Shown piece by piece: positions 16,372-24,797 of a DNA stretch of 36,492 nt. The notes beneath the pieces were generated by a model that did not search any database, was not told the origin of the DNA, and saw only the letters and a program-made list of their open reading frames with translations. A program made the position numbers and the translations under genes. The number at the start of each line of letters is the position of its first letter. Position 1 is the first letter of the stretch. Origin of the DNA: a virus; the IMG/VR virus record IMGVR_UViG_3300034524_000040, positions 1-36,492 of that record; one strand, written 5' to 3'.

Positions 16372-18240
16372 TTAAACAGTGGTGCCCACGCAGAACGATT
16401 CGGCACGGCGGGCCGCAATGTCCACATCCTGCATCGCCACGATGCGCAGGCGGCCCTTTGCACTATGGGTATAGGGGTCCAGAGTCAGTTCCAGGCCACC
16501 CCACAGGCCGATAATGAGGTCCGCGAAGTTGCCGAAAAACGCATCTGCGGCGGCAATCTGGTTGGTAACACCTGCGGTATAGCCGTTGATGGTGTTGCCG
16601 GTTTCCCAAATGGTAGCCTCGGTATTCGCAAACTTGGGGGTGGTTTTGCAGTGTCCGCGCGTCTTGGCGTTGATGAGGTAGGCCATGCTGTTCACATCAG
16701 CATCATCGGCGGCAATTTCGCTTTCCATTGCCACCAGTTCGGCAAAGGTGGGCTTTCCGCTTGCGGCGAACGGCACCGCGTTTACGCCGCTGATATTCTT
16801 AATGCCCAGAGGCTCATCGTTGCCGGTTCCATAGAAACCAAGGTTATCAACTTTCAGGCCAACAGCCTTTGCCAGGTCGAAGCGGATCAGGGCTTCAACG
16901 TCAAGGCTCGACTGCATAAGCAGGCGGCGGGAAACCTCGGACATCGCGCCTATCGTGGTGGGCGACATTTTCACCTGGCCGAAATCACCCTGAGATTCGG
17001 ACACATCCGTATCTTCCCCGACAACGTAGCCGGTAGCGCCGGAAAGCTGTTTCGGAATATCCACGTTACCAACCAGGCCAGCCAACTGCGTACCGTACTG
17101 CATGAGCAGAGTGCGACGACGCAGCATTTCAATAAAACTGGATGCCATGAGGTCCGTGCTTACCAGGTTGCCACCGTGGGGAGCGGCTGCATTGCCGGTG
17201 CTATAGGTACGCTGTAGCGGGGCGCAAAGAACTTCGGGGGGGATGATGATACCGCTTGCATCACGTCCCAACCGCTCGGCGGCTGCGGCAGATGCTTCCA
17301 GTTCCAGCGCGGCGGCTTCACGAACCTTCTTATTGTGCTGGTTGTTGGGGTCCAGACAACGCAACACGTTTACAAAGCTGTAGCGCTGCACTTCCTTTTC
17401 AGACAGGCCCACGGCCTCGTTTCTCTCGTCCGGGGTGGGCTTCTTGCTGCGGCCATTCATTTCCTTGAGCAAGAAGCTCTGGAAATCTTCGGGGGTCTTG
17501 TTCTCGCGCACGAACTTTTCCGCATCTTCGGGGGCGTTATACTCACGCCCGAGAGTCAGAAGAGTCTCAACGCGGGTACGTTCCGCCTGTACGGCCTTTT
17601 CACGTACTGCCTGTTCGTCCATCTGCGGCGCGCCTTCGCCGTGCTTCTGAGGGGTGCCGGTTCCGGGCATAGTCCTTTCCTCCATGTTAGAAAGCGTATT
17701 GATTTCAGGCGCGCCACCAAGGCCGCGCCCAACCCCCACAGACGTATCCAGGGGGATGGTTACGAATGAAATTTCAAAGGGTTCCCAATCGGTAGCCCTG
17801 TAAACGTCGGTATCGTCATCACGGGTTTCAACCAGTTTGACTTCATGGACTTCAAAACCCACGGAAATATGGCGCAGAATGCCGTCCACAACATCGCGAA
17901 ACTTCTCCTCCGCGAGAGTGCCCCGACCAAACCGGACGACAGCCCGCCCCTTGCCGTCCGCGTCGATCCGCGCCGATTCGACAACCGCGATATGGGCGTC
18001 TCGGTCATGATTGAACAAAACAGGACCGCCATTATTCAGACGATCCAGACGCACGGCGACGCTTGAATGTTCCAGTACCAGGACAGTACGCCACCACTGT
18101 TTGATTTCCGCATCACTGGAAAAGGCAACTTCCACCGTGCGCTTTTCCTCATCCACGGACCGCACGGCATCAATGCGGAAAAACGCCCGAGTGGCTGTAG
18201 TCTTGATGCTATCCTTCGTCGGTTTCATCATTTCCGGCAT
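16372..18240 (-). CDS. Fused prohead protease and HK97-type major capsid protein
   Basis: A 622-residue fusion. Residues about 1-175 are an HK97-type prohead protease (S78/U35 class) with the candidate catalytic H78 (LFNHDRDAH) and S126 (RHISVGFEVHEV). A charged linker and coiled-coil region (about 200-290) resembles a scaffolding delta domain, and about 320-622 is the HK97-fold capsid protein. The start at 18240 is chosen because AGGAGG lies nine bases upstream; an earlier in-frame TTG overlaps that motif. It overlaps the portal gene by 32 bp. The protease would have to cut itself free from the capsid domain during maturation. Confidence 0.9.
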   Translation of the reverse strand: MPEMMKPTKDSIKTTATRAFFRIDAVRSVDEEKRTVEVAFSSDAEIKQWWRTVLVLEHSSVAVRLDRLNNGGPVLFNHDRDAHIAVVESARIDADGKGRAVVRFGRGTLAEEKFRDVVDGILRHISVGFEVHEVKLVETRDDDTDVYRATDWEPFEISFVTIPLDTSVGVGRGLGGAPEINTLSNMEERTMPGTGTPQKHGEGAPQMDEQAVREKAVQAERTRVETLLTLGREYNAPEDAEKFVRENKTPEDFQSFLLKEMNGRSKKPTPDERNEAVGLSEKEVQRYSFVNVLRCLDPNNQHNKKVREAAALELEASAAAAERLGRDASGIIIPPEVLCAPLQRTYSTGNAAAPHGGNLVSTDLMASSFIEMLRRRTLLMQYGTQLAGLVGNVDIPKQLSGATGYVVGEDTDVSESQGDFGQVKMSPTTIGAMSEVSRRLLMQSSLDVEALIRFDLAKAVGLKVDNLGFYGTGNDEPLGIKNISGVNAVPFAASGKPTFAELVAMESEIAADDADVNSMAYLINAKTRGHCKTTPKFANTEATIWETGNTINGYTAGVTNQIAAADAFFGNFADLIIGLWGGLELTLDPYTHSAKGRLRIVAMQDVDIAARRAESFCVGTTV

Positions 18241-19750
18241 CGTCCGGTACCTCCTCAATTATCGGGGCCGCCTTGGTTGCAGCTTGGGCAATACCCAACG
18301 CCCCCCACTTGCGGCGCTCCTCTGCGATTTCGTCAAACACTTCATCAGGATCACGGCCGCTTTCCCGGATGGATTCAGACACGGACCGCATAAGGCCGTC
18401 CTGTTCCGTGCGGTGCGCGTTGGCATCCTTCGCCGGATCAACCCAAGCCCATCGACGCGGCTGGAAACGGGCGCGCTTGTATTGCCCCACACGCTCAACA
18501 CGTAACGGGGTAAGACCGATGGTTATAGCCCCGGCCAGCACAGCAACGGAAACCCACGCCTCAAATATAGGGCGGATCAGCTTATCAACGAACCATTGTT
18601 GCAGGTCCTTCCAGGTTTCGCGCTCATCAAGCGCGCCTGCCCGCAAGCTGGAATAGTTGGCCTTGGAAAGATCGCCGGTAAGGGCGGAATAAGAGACGTC
18701 AAGCCCAGCGGCTACGGACGTGAGGCAGGCGCGAGTAAAGGTTTCAAATTCACCTTGCGGGTACTGCGGATTGTATTCCTTGAATGAGTAGCCCACAGGG
18801 AGAACGTCAAACGAGCCGGGTTCTGCGGATTCTGGAAAATCCAGTTCTTCCTCATCATCACCCGTTACATCCACATAGTCGGGGTCAGCCTGGAAAAAAC
18901 CGGACTTGGTAGCCCCCACCCGTGCATTGATAACAGCGGCGGTTTCATACCGGGAAAGATGGTGCAGGCGGGTCAATGCGGTTCCCATCCAGGAAAGGCC
19001 GCGCGGCTGCCCGATAAACTCGGGCAAAAAGAGGTGGATCATTTCCGAAGCCGGTACGCGCTGGTACTTGGCCCCGCTATAGGAGAAACCTTCCGCGTAG
19101 TCTTCGGCATCCACACGAATATAGAAGGCTACCCGCTTACCTTCCGGGGTAAATTCAATACCGGCGCGAATGCGGTTCCCGTTACGCAAGTCTTCACGCA
19201 GAGACACATCAACGCGGGTCGGGTCGATAAGCTGTAACTGGATTCGATACTTGCCATAGTCCCGCCCTTTCAAGATGCGAACAAAGCATTCCCCATCTCG
19301 TGCAACAGTCTGAACAACTAAGCCCTGCAACTCTCGCCAGGTAAGCGTTTCAGTAACCTCGGGCATCAAGCCCCATTCCTTCCACGCTTCGGAAATGGCC
19401 TTGCAGGCAAGATCGTCAACGGTTCCATCCGGCTTTAACACCGCTGGAATCACTTGAACGCCAGCAGCCCCGACAATGTTCTTACGCACCAGGCGCAAGA
19501 ATTTCTTGCCGTGGTCCATGTTCACTTGGGCATCACGACCACGGGCACACAGGGCGCGCCATTCCCGCTCAACGATTGTTACGGGGCTTTCGGGATGTTT
19601 GGGCCAGGATTCGTTAAGGCGGCCTCCCTGTGCGGCTTCGTATCCGCGCAAGCTAATTCGCGGCAACGCCTTACGGGTATGGCGGCGTGGTTCCGGCTGC
19701 GGTTCTACGTCTGCGGACCTGCGGCCCCTGAAACGATCGAAAATACCCAT
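18209..19750 (-). CDS. B: Portal protein, lambda gpB type
   Basis: A 513-residue portal protein of the lambda-type family (Phage_portal_2). Visible features include RISLRGYEAAQGGRLNESWP, RGRDAQVNMDHGKKFLRLVRKNIVGAAGVQV at residues 70-100, REDLRNGNRIRAGIEFTPEGKRVAFYI, FLPEFIGQPRGLSWMGTAL, and PRRWAWVDPAKDANAHRTEQDGLMRSVSESIRESGRDPDEVFDEIAEER near the C terminus. A dodecameric ring that DNA passes through. It overlaps its neighbours by 1 and 32 bp. Confidence 0.95.
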   Translation of the reverse strand: MGIFDRFRGRRSADVEPQPEPRRHTRKALPRISLRGYEAAQGGRLNESWPKHPESPVTIVEREWRALCARGRDAQVNMDHGKKFLRLVRKNIVGAAGVQVIPAVLKPDGTVDDLACKAISEAWKEWGLMPEVTETLTWRELQGLVVQTVARDGECFVRILKGRDYGKYRIQLQLIDPTRVDVSLREDLRNGNRIRAGIEFTPEGKRVAFYIRVDAEDYAEGFSYSGAKYQRVPASEMIHLFLPEFIGQPRGLSWMGTALTRLHHLSRYETAAVINARVGATKSGFFQADPDYVDVTGDDEEELDFPESAEPGSFDVLPVGYSFKEYNPQYPQGEFETFTRACLTSVAAGLDVSYSALTGDLSKANYSSLRAGALDERETWKDLQQWFVDKLIRPIFEAWVSVAVLAGAITIGLTPLRVERVGQYKRARFQPRRWAWVDPAKDANAHRTEQDGLMRSVSESIRESGRDPDEVFDEIAEERRKWGALGIAQAATKAAPIIEEVPDDAGNDETDEG

Positions 19751-20256
19751 TAGAGTCGCACCCCTATGGAGCGTATGCCGCCCTTGCCGCGCTGTTTGTT
19801 TATACGGGAGACAAAGAATGAACGCAGTTTGAGCAGGTCGGCAACGCTCATGCGCTGCAACTCACGGTCTTTGATTTTGTAGCTTTGCTGATCTTTGGTC
19901 GCCCTGTTCGCCAGAACGGCGTTGATTGCATCAAGGGCAATTTCGGCCTCTGTACGGCCGTCGAAGGTTTCCACATCAAGCAGGTTCACCATCACAACCA
20001 GTTCGCCATTAAGGGCAACCTGTTGTTCGCCTTCGCGCAGTACGATCACCTGCCACCAGTAACGGCCCACGGCCATATCCACAGGCAGGGAAAAATCGAA
20101 GCTGTCACCGTTTGCCACACCTTCCACATTGTGCTTTGCGCCTCCGCGAAGGATGAGCGTTGCCGCCCATCCTTCCGAAGGCAGATAGCCGTCCAGTGCA
20201 AGGGAACAGGAGACGGATGATCCTCGGTAAATCTGTTTTGGTATGCTTGGTAACAT
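19750..20256 (-). CDS. gpW-like head-tail connector with extra N-terminal domain
   Basis: A 168-residue protein between the terminase and portal genes, where lambda has gpW. The C-terminal third (AINAVLANRATKDQQSYKIKDRELQRMSVADLLKLRSFFVSRIN) has the S-Y-x-I-x-x-R-x-L...DLL-x-L-R pattern of gpW-family proteins. The first ~100 residues are beta-rich (IYRGSSVSCSLALDGY...WAATLILRGG...GRYWWQVIV) and may form an Ig-like decoration domain, which is longer than classical gpW. One-base overlaps on both sides. Confidence 0.65.
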   Translation of the reverse strand: MLPSIPKQIYRGSSVSCSLALDGYLPSEGWAATLILRGGAKHNVEGVANGDSFDFSLPVDMAVGRYWWQVIVLREGEQQVALNGELVVMVNLLDVETFDGRTEAEIALDAINAVLANRATKDQQSYKIKDRELQRMSVADLLKLRSFFVSRINKQRGKGGIRSIGVRL

Positions 20257-22181
20257 CAGCCCATCACAAAGCTTTCGCGCCGCTTCTTACGGGAACGCAG
20301 TTTTACTTTCTTGCGTTTCTGCCCCATTTCCTCCGGCACTTCCTCTGCACTTTTTGCAGTTTCCGGCATTGTTTCAGGATCATCGGGCATGGTGGCGGCC
20401 TGCTTCGCCAGGCGTTTTTCAAATCGGGCAAAGTTAGGGTTCAGAATGAGTAAGGCGGCGTGTGCGTACACCCTGCAATCAAGGGCTTCATTTCGCGGAC
20501 GGACCTTGAGCCATTCCCGCTTGGGCCACCCCTTCACGTAACGGGTGACGCACTTTTCTGCGGTCAACTGGCGGAAGTATTCTTCTTCATAGTGGGCAGG
20601 CCAATGACAGCGCCCTGGACCGGAACCAGGCAACGCAAGGCGCTTGTATAAGAGGGTTTTCGCCTGGTCCGTACCAATCGTGAACAGTTCCACAGGGCGA
20701 CCACTCCGACGGCCCGTCTTGCGCTTGGTAGGTGCGGAGACAATGGGCACCCCATCACCGCCCTTGCCCTTAATGGCAAACACGCGCTGCCCCTTGCGCT
20801 TCTTGCAGTAACCGTAGACGGCCTGGGTATTGGCTCCACCCGAGTCAATGCAGCTACAGGAAATGGAAAGTTCCACCCCGTCCGTGTTGGTCCACCGCCG
20901 ATCAAGGAAATCGTCCAGGGCTTCCCACACTTCCGACTGATCGGGGTCACCGTAGAGAATAGCTGTTTCCACGGACCAGGATTCTTCACCGTGGCCCCAG
21001 GCGACCACCTCCACTTCCAGGCGGTCCGGTTGGGTATCAATGCCTGCGGTCAGGATGTAAGCGCCAACGGGCACAGCGGCCCCGTATTCCTCCCGACGCT
21101 GCATCAGGCCGGTGTCGTCTATGGTTTCGCCTTGTTCTTCCCAGGTTTCCGCAAGCGAAACGTTGACGAAACTCTGCACGTCTCCCGCATGTTTCTTATC
21201 CAGAAAACTCTGTGCAATATCCCGCCATTTACGCCACGGGCTATAAAACTCGTTCAGATGAAAAGACGCATGCCCCATAAAGGGACGTTCCGCGCGCCAC
21301 TCGCCAGCCTTGAGCATTGCAGGCTTGTGCTTGTCTTCAATTGTGCATCCGCAATGCTCACAAATATAGTACGCAGTATCCGGCCTTGCTGTGCCGTCTG
21401 CGTCTGAATCCCATTTGAAATAGGCAAATTGGAAAGTAATATAGTTATTGCAGTGCGGACACGGCACCCAATACTTGCGCCGATCACCGGCCAGGTAGGA
21501 TTTTTCGACTCTGGAAAACCCCTTAATGGTGGGGGTACTGGTTTCCAGTAGCTTGCGGCGGTCACCGAAGGTTGCGGCACGCTGCCACAGCAATTGCACC
21601 GGGTCGCCTTCCTCGGTCATGGTGTAACCGTCGATTTCGTCACAGTTGATAACCGGGGCGGAACGGCCGCGCATGGTGTTGGTTGATCCTGACCAGGAAA
21701 ACATGAGGAAGCCGCCGGGGTATGACTTCATAAGGGAGTTGTTCACGCCATCACGGCCGCGCGGTTTGGCGACCTTATCCCGGATCACGGGAGTATCGCG
21801 CAACAGGGGGGTAAGCTTGGTTTCCGTCCAGGTCTTGAGGTCGGACTGTGTAGGCTGCATCATCATGCAGCTTTTCGGCTCTTGAGCTATGGCATAGCCG
21901 ATGCCGTTATTGATAACCTCTGTTTTCCCTGTCTGTGCTGCCCACATCAGGGTAATACGGCGTGTCACCCTATCGCCGATACAGTCCATAGGCCCGCGCT
22001 GGTACGGGGCATTGTCTGTCCGCCACGGTCCCGGCGTGGCGTTCGCCTGGCCGATGTGGCGGTAACGATCCGCCCATTCGGAAACGGTCAGGCGTTCAGG
22101 TGCTCGAAGGTTTTGAGAGGCTTTGCGAAAGACTTTGCGCAAGCCTTCCATATTCGACAGGCTTCCGAACTCAATCGGCAT
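20256..22181 (-). CDS. A: Terminase large subunit, lambda gpA family
   Basis: A 641-residue DNA-packaging motor. The N-terminal ATPase has LTVSEWADRYRHIG...PGPWRTDNAPYQRGPMDC, a Walker A-like AAQTGKTEV and Walker B VINCDEIDGY. A zinc-finger-like insert holds CPHCNNY and CEHCGCTIED. The C-terminal nuclease begins near LTAGIDTQPDRLEVEVVAWG with its conserved Asp. A lambda-type terminase implies packaging from a cos site. ATG at 22181 has GAAGG upstream; a TTG two codons earlier is the alternative. Confidence 0.96.
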   Translation of the reverse strand: MPIEFGSLSNMEGLRKVFRKASQNLRAPERLTVSEWADRYRHIGQANATPGPWRTDNAPYQRGPMDCIGDRVTRRITLMWAAQTGKTEVINNGIGYAIAQEPKSCMMMQPTQSDLKTWTETKLTPLLRDTPVIRDKVAKPRGRDGVNNSLMKSYPGGFLMFSWSGSTNTMRGRSAPVINCDEIDGYTMTEEGDPVQLLWQRAATFGDRRKLLETSTPTIKGFSRVEKSYLAGDRRKYWVPCPHCNNYITFQFAYFKWDSDADGTARPDTAYYICEHCGCTIEDKHKPAMLKAGEWRAERPFMGHASFHLNEFYSPWRKWRDIAQSFLDKKHAGDVQSFVNVSLAETWEEQGETIDDTGLMQRREEYGAAVPVGAYILTAGIDTQPDRLEVEVVAWGHGEESWSVETAILYGDPDQSEVWEALDDFLDRRWTNTDGVELSISCSCIDSGGANTQAVYGYCKKRKGQRVFAIKGKGGDGVPIVSAPTKRKTGRRSGRPVELFTIGTDQAKTLLYKRLALPGSGPGRCHWPAHYEEEYFRQLTAEKCVTRYVKGWPKREWLKVRPRNEALDCRVYAHAALLILNPNFARFEKRLAKQAATMPDDPETMPETAKSAEEVPEEMGQKRKKVKLRSRKKRRESFVMG

Positions 22182-22725
22182 CTTCAACCTTCTCCAATAA
22201 ATCGGCCTCGCTCAAGGCATTCAAGGCGAGGTCAATTTCTTCTTCAAGGATCACTTTAATTTCGGTTTCATCGTCCGCAGCCATAAGACGCAAGGCGGTG
22301 CGCTCCGGTATGGAAAGCAGCGCCTGGCGAACCTCAACAAAAGCGGCCGTCAGGGCGCGTTCCATCTCTTCAATCGGGGCCACCTCGCCGGACAGCTTGG
22401 CGGCTTCAATCTCTTTGCAACGCACCTGAGCAACCAAAAGCCGCCGATCCAGTACAGCTTTCGGCACTTCGTCACCCACATCACCAACAGCTTTTGCAAC
22501 GGCGCGGTCTGTATGCCACTTCACACACTCGGCAAGATCGAACTGCCAGGCGGCTCCCCTGCCCCCTTGCTGAACACATGGCAAACCCTCGCGTAAGCGG
22601 GTGCGGATCGTGGGCAAAGACAACCCCAGGGCAAGGGCGAGGCCCTGCATATCCACAGTAGCCCCGCCAACCTGTGTAAAACTCTCCGTTTTTTTCTGTT
22701 TTTTCTTTTTCGCTTCTGTCGTCAT
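22171..22725 (-). CDS. Nu1: Terminase small subunit, Nu1-like
   Basis: A 184-residue DNA-recognition subunit. After a lysine-rich tail (KKKKQKK) comes an excisionase-like winged HTH (GLALALGLSLPTIRTRLREGLPCVQQGGRGAAWQFDLAECVKWH) followed by a helical region LLVAQVRCKEIEAAKLSGEVAPIEEMERALTAAFVEVRQALLSIPERTA, as in Nu1-type proteins. It overlaps the large subunit gene, and its DNA target is expected just upstream (22730-22940), where phased repeats occur. Confidence 0.9.
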   Translation of the reverse strand: MTTEAKKKKQKKTESFTQVGGATVDMQGLALALGLSLPTIRTRLREGLPCVQQGGRGAAWQFDLAECVKWHTDRAVAKAVGDVGDEVPKAVLDRRLLVAQVRCKEIEAAKLSGEVAPIEEMERALTAAFVEVRQALLSIPERTALRLMAADDETEIKVILEEEIDLALNALSEADLLEKVEDAD

Positions 22726-22837
22726 TCCAGCCTCTTAACCGGATTCTCCACATAGTTTTAATGTGAGAAACAGAAAATTGGTTTTGAAATCCACGCACAC
22801 CGAAAACTCTGAGATGCTGGTGGACCCGCTGTTTACC

Positions 22838-22939
22838 CCTCCGGGAAGGACCCGTTTAGCGGCGTATAGATGCGTTTAGCGGTGTTTAGCCTTGGAAGTG
22901 GTTAGTTATTGGGGAATGTTGCGGTTCCAATGCTAAACG
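22838..22939. promoter_or_regulatory. Candidate cos / iteron region upstream of the terminase genes
   Basis: Four tandem 10-bp units occur in helical phase from 22853 to 22892: CGTTTAGCGG, the degenerate CGTATAGATG, CGTTTAGCGG, then TGTTTAGCCT. An inverted core GCTAAACG lies at 22932-22939. They sit directly upstream of Nu1, where lambda has cosB, and a GC-rich, partly two-fold symmetric stretch (CCTCCGGGAAGG, about 22839-22850) could be cosN. They could instead be binding sites for the adjacent Mor-like activator at the late promoter. The repeats are seen; both roles are inferred. Confidence 0.5.
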
Positions 22940-22947
22940 CTTGCAGA

Positions 22948-23304
22948 CTACTGCCGCACATTATTGCAAACCACTGTGTACACTGTCCTTTCTGCCACTC
23001 CGATACGGGCCGCAATGGTCGCCGCACTCATCCCCTCAAGACGCATGGACAGGATACGTTTATCCCTTTCCGCGCGTATCACGTTCGCGCACTTGGCCAT
23101 AGGCAAAATGAAGCCGGGGAACTCCTTCGACAGCGCTTCGGCGTGGGCATCGCCCACCACATCACGCAACCAATGATCCAGCGGCAAGCGCTTGGGGATA
23201 TACAGAGAACGGCACTTACAGGCTCGGGCCAACGCAAGCGCACCCTCTCGGCCTATAATGTCCGCTACAACCTGGGCGGTTTCGGGTAATGCGGCATCGC
23301 TCAT
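22948..23304 (-). CDS. mor: Mor-family transcription activator
   Basis: A 118-residue protein of the Mu Mor/C family. The dimerisation region IIGREGALALARACKCRSLYIPKRLPLDHWLRDVVGDAHAEALSKEF is followed by a C-terminal HTH (MRLEGMSAATIAARIGVAERTVYTVV). Mu Mor activates the middle promoter. Here the gene lies between the lysis genes and the packaging genes on the same strand, so it probably activates the late leftward promoter just below it. Confidence 0.9.
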   Translation of the reverse strand: MSDAALPETAQVVADIIGREGALALARACKCRSLYIPKRLPLDHWLRDVVGDAHAEALSKEFPGFILPMAKCANVIRAERDKRILSMRLEGMSAATIAARIGVAERTVYTVVCNNVRQ

Positions 23305-23308
23305 GCTT

Positions 23309-23650
23309 TCACCCCTTGTCGGATTTCAAGGTCTTGGCGGCACTGCATGCGCGCTCGGCCAGAACGTCCAGCAGCTTGCCACCTGAATAACCGGCGATAG
23401 CCGTACCGGAAGATACAGCGGCGGGCGGTATGCCAAGGCTCAACAAAAGGCCGTGGGCAACCCACCCGGTAAAGCCCGCAATGGCGAGAGATGCCACAAC
23501 GGCTTTGATGGAACACGGCGAACCACCACGCAGAAGTTTGATACCACCGCCAAGCATGGCTATCAGGACAGGGGGGCACCAGCCCCCCATCCATTGCAAG
23601 ACGGCACTGAGCCACTGCACGCATGCTTCATAGGTCATGCGCTCGGGCAT
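23309..23650 (-). CDS. Holin-like small membrane protein
   Basis: A 113-residue membrane protein with three likely membrane segments: about 12-36 (AVLQWMGGWCPPVLIAMLGGGIKLL), 47-72 (IKAVVASLAIAGFTGWVAHGLLLSLG) and 78-92 (VSSGTAIAGYSGG), then a charged C terminus. This matches phage holins that release or trigger the endolysin. It starts at 23650 overlapping the preceding stop (TAATG). It lies with two other small genes that look membrane-related, forming the lysis cluster. Confidence 0.75.
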   Translation of the reverse strand: MPERMTYEACVQWLSAVLQWMGGWCPPVLIAMLGGGIKLLRGGSPCSIKAVVASLAIAGFTGWVAHGLLLSLGIPPAAVSSGTAIAGYSGGKLLDVLAERACSAAKTLKSDKG

Positions 23651-23853
23651 TATTCGCCGTCCTGTGCGGTGTTGTCGGGTGAAGGGGTCAGGTCGGGAAG
23701 GTTACGAATATCGGCCGTCTGGCGTTCAAACTCTTCCAGGCTCGGAACGGTGTAACCCTCGGCACTGAGGCGCTTTGCCATCCTGTAGCCTTCCATGCCG
23801 ACCCTCAACGCGGATTCAGCCAGGGCAAGAGCGGTGATAGGATCAAAGGGCAT
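23650..23853 (-). CDS. Small protein in the lysis cluster, unknown
   Basis: A 67-residue hydrophilic protein (MPFDPITALALAESALRVGMEGYRMAKRLSAEGYTVPSLEEFER...) with an amphipathic helix near residues 6-30 and an acidic C terminus. It overlaps both neighbours by one base (TAATG type), so it belongs to the lysis operon. No family is recognised; a small holin regulator is one possibility. Confidence 0.65.
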   Translation of the reverse strand: MPFDPITALALAESALRVGMEGYRMAKRLSAEGYTVPSLEEFERQTADIRNLPDLTPSPDNTAQDGE

Positions 23854-24473
23854 TACTCACCCCCTTTGCTGTAAAGGAAGGATCGCGCCTTGATGAAAAG
23901 CGCGGTGCAGTCCTGCAAGGCGGTTTCGGCATCGATGCGCAGTTGCGACCAGTTCGGCGGCTCGGTCCTGGTCCTGGCGTAGATCATGGCCGCATCGTCA
24001 TAGGCCACGATTGCCCGCTTTGCTGTGTCCATCACCGGGGCAACTTTCGTTTCCAGGAACTGCACACCATCCGGGGGCAAGGATGCGTGCAGCGAAAGGT
24101 ATTCATCGTGCAGGGCCGCGTATCCGGTATTCAACTCGGTACCGACGGCCACACCCTTGTCATGCGGTGCCAGGCCGGAAAGCGCGCACCCGGTCATAGC
24201 CGACGGCACCAACAGCAAAAGCAGGATCACGCCCGCCGCCTTGCCTGTTACCTTGGGCACCTTCTTAACGCTTACGTTCTTCGTTGCCTTGATACGACCG
24301 TAAATGGACAACAGGCCGCCAATGCCAACACCGATGGACAATCCAACATCCACCATTTGCGACTGTGCCGCATCGTCCACACTGTACCCCATCGCCATAA
24401 GCACGGAGCACAGTATGGAGATGATGACACCCCACACGGTACGCGACTGCAACAAATGCTTCGTCTCTTCCAT
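23853..24473 (-). CDS. Two-TM membrane domain fused to an internal lipoprotein-like segment
   Basis: A 206-residue protein. Residues 13-30 and 42-60 are hydrophobic segments of a two-TM, holin-like domain (VWGVIISILCSVLMAMGY; VDVGLSIGVGIGGLLSIYG). A basic linker (KKVPKVTGK) is followed by a third hydrophobic run ending AMTGC at C96, which looks like an imperfect lipobox, then a soluble helical C-terminal half. It therefore looks like a holin joined to a spanin-like lipoprotein. ATG 24473 is preferred to TTG 24479 because AAAGGA is then correctly spaced. Function is unproven. Confidence 0.6.
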   Translation of the reverse strand: MEETKHLLQSRTVWGVIISILCSVLMAMGYSVDDAAQSQMVDVGLSIGVGIGGLLSIYGRIKATKNVSVKKVPKVTGKAAGVILLLLLVPSAMTGCALSGLAPHDKGVAVGTELNTGYAALHDEYLSLHASLPPDGVQFLETKVAPVMDTAKRAIVAYDDAAMIYARTRTEPPNWSQLRIDAETALQDCTALFIKARSFLYSKGGE

Positions 24474-24510
24474 GGTCAATCCTTTTGGTTAAATGTTTGC
24501 GCAAAACAAA

Positions 24511-24535
24511 AGGCGCATCTTTAAAAGACGCGCCT
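24511..24535 (-). terminator. Intrinsic terminator, minus strand
   Basis: A 25-base near-palindrome (one mismatch) forms a strong stem. On the minus strand it is followed by TTTTGTTTTG. It lies 57 bases downstream of the Ogr-like gene and upstream of the lysis genes, so it separates the recombinase operon from the late operon. The stem is so symmetric that it could also bind a protein. Confidence 0.75.
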
Positions 24536-24592
24536 ATAATAGACTAGCATACCGCATTATGCGATGTGCCTACGTGCGTATGCACACTTTAA

Positions 24593-24796
24593 TTACAATT
24601 TAGCATCTGTAGTATTGTTGATTTGAGTTGATGATATGTATTCAAGTGTGTTTGTAATGGTAGATACAAACACTTCAACAGACATTTCTTCATGTCCACA
24701 CCGCTTGCAACGTCGAATACGCACCGTTCTTTCGGTATCATCAAATGCCCTTGGGGCACTTGTAGGCGTTCCGCACTTTCGGCAGGCAAGAGACAT
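24593..24796 (-). CDS. Small zinc-ribbon protein, Ogr/Delta-like
   Basis: A 67-residue protein starting MSLACRKCGT. C5-x2-C8 and C30-x2-C33 make a compact zinc-binding site, close to the CxxC-x22-C-x4-C of P2 Ogr, the activator of late genes. The C-terminal half is Thr/Asn-rich and hydrophilic. ATG 24796 has GAGAGGGA upstream; it is two bases after the stop of the HTH gene. If Ogr-like, this phage would carry two late-activator candidates (with Mor). Confidence 0.55.
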   Translation of the reverse strand: MSLACRKCGTPTSAPRAFDDTERTVRIRRCKRCGHEEMSVEVFVSTITNTLEYISSTQINNTTDAKL

Positions 24797-24797
24797 A

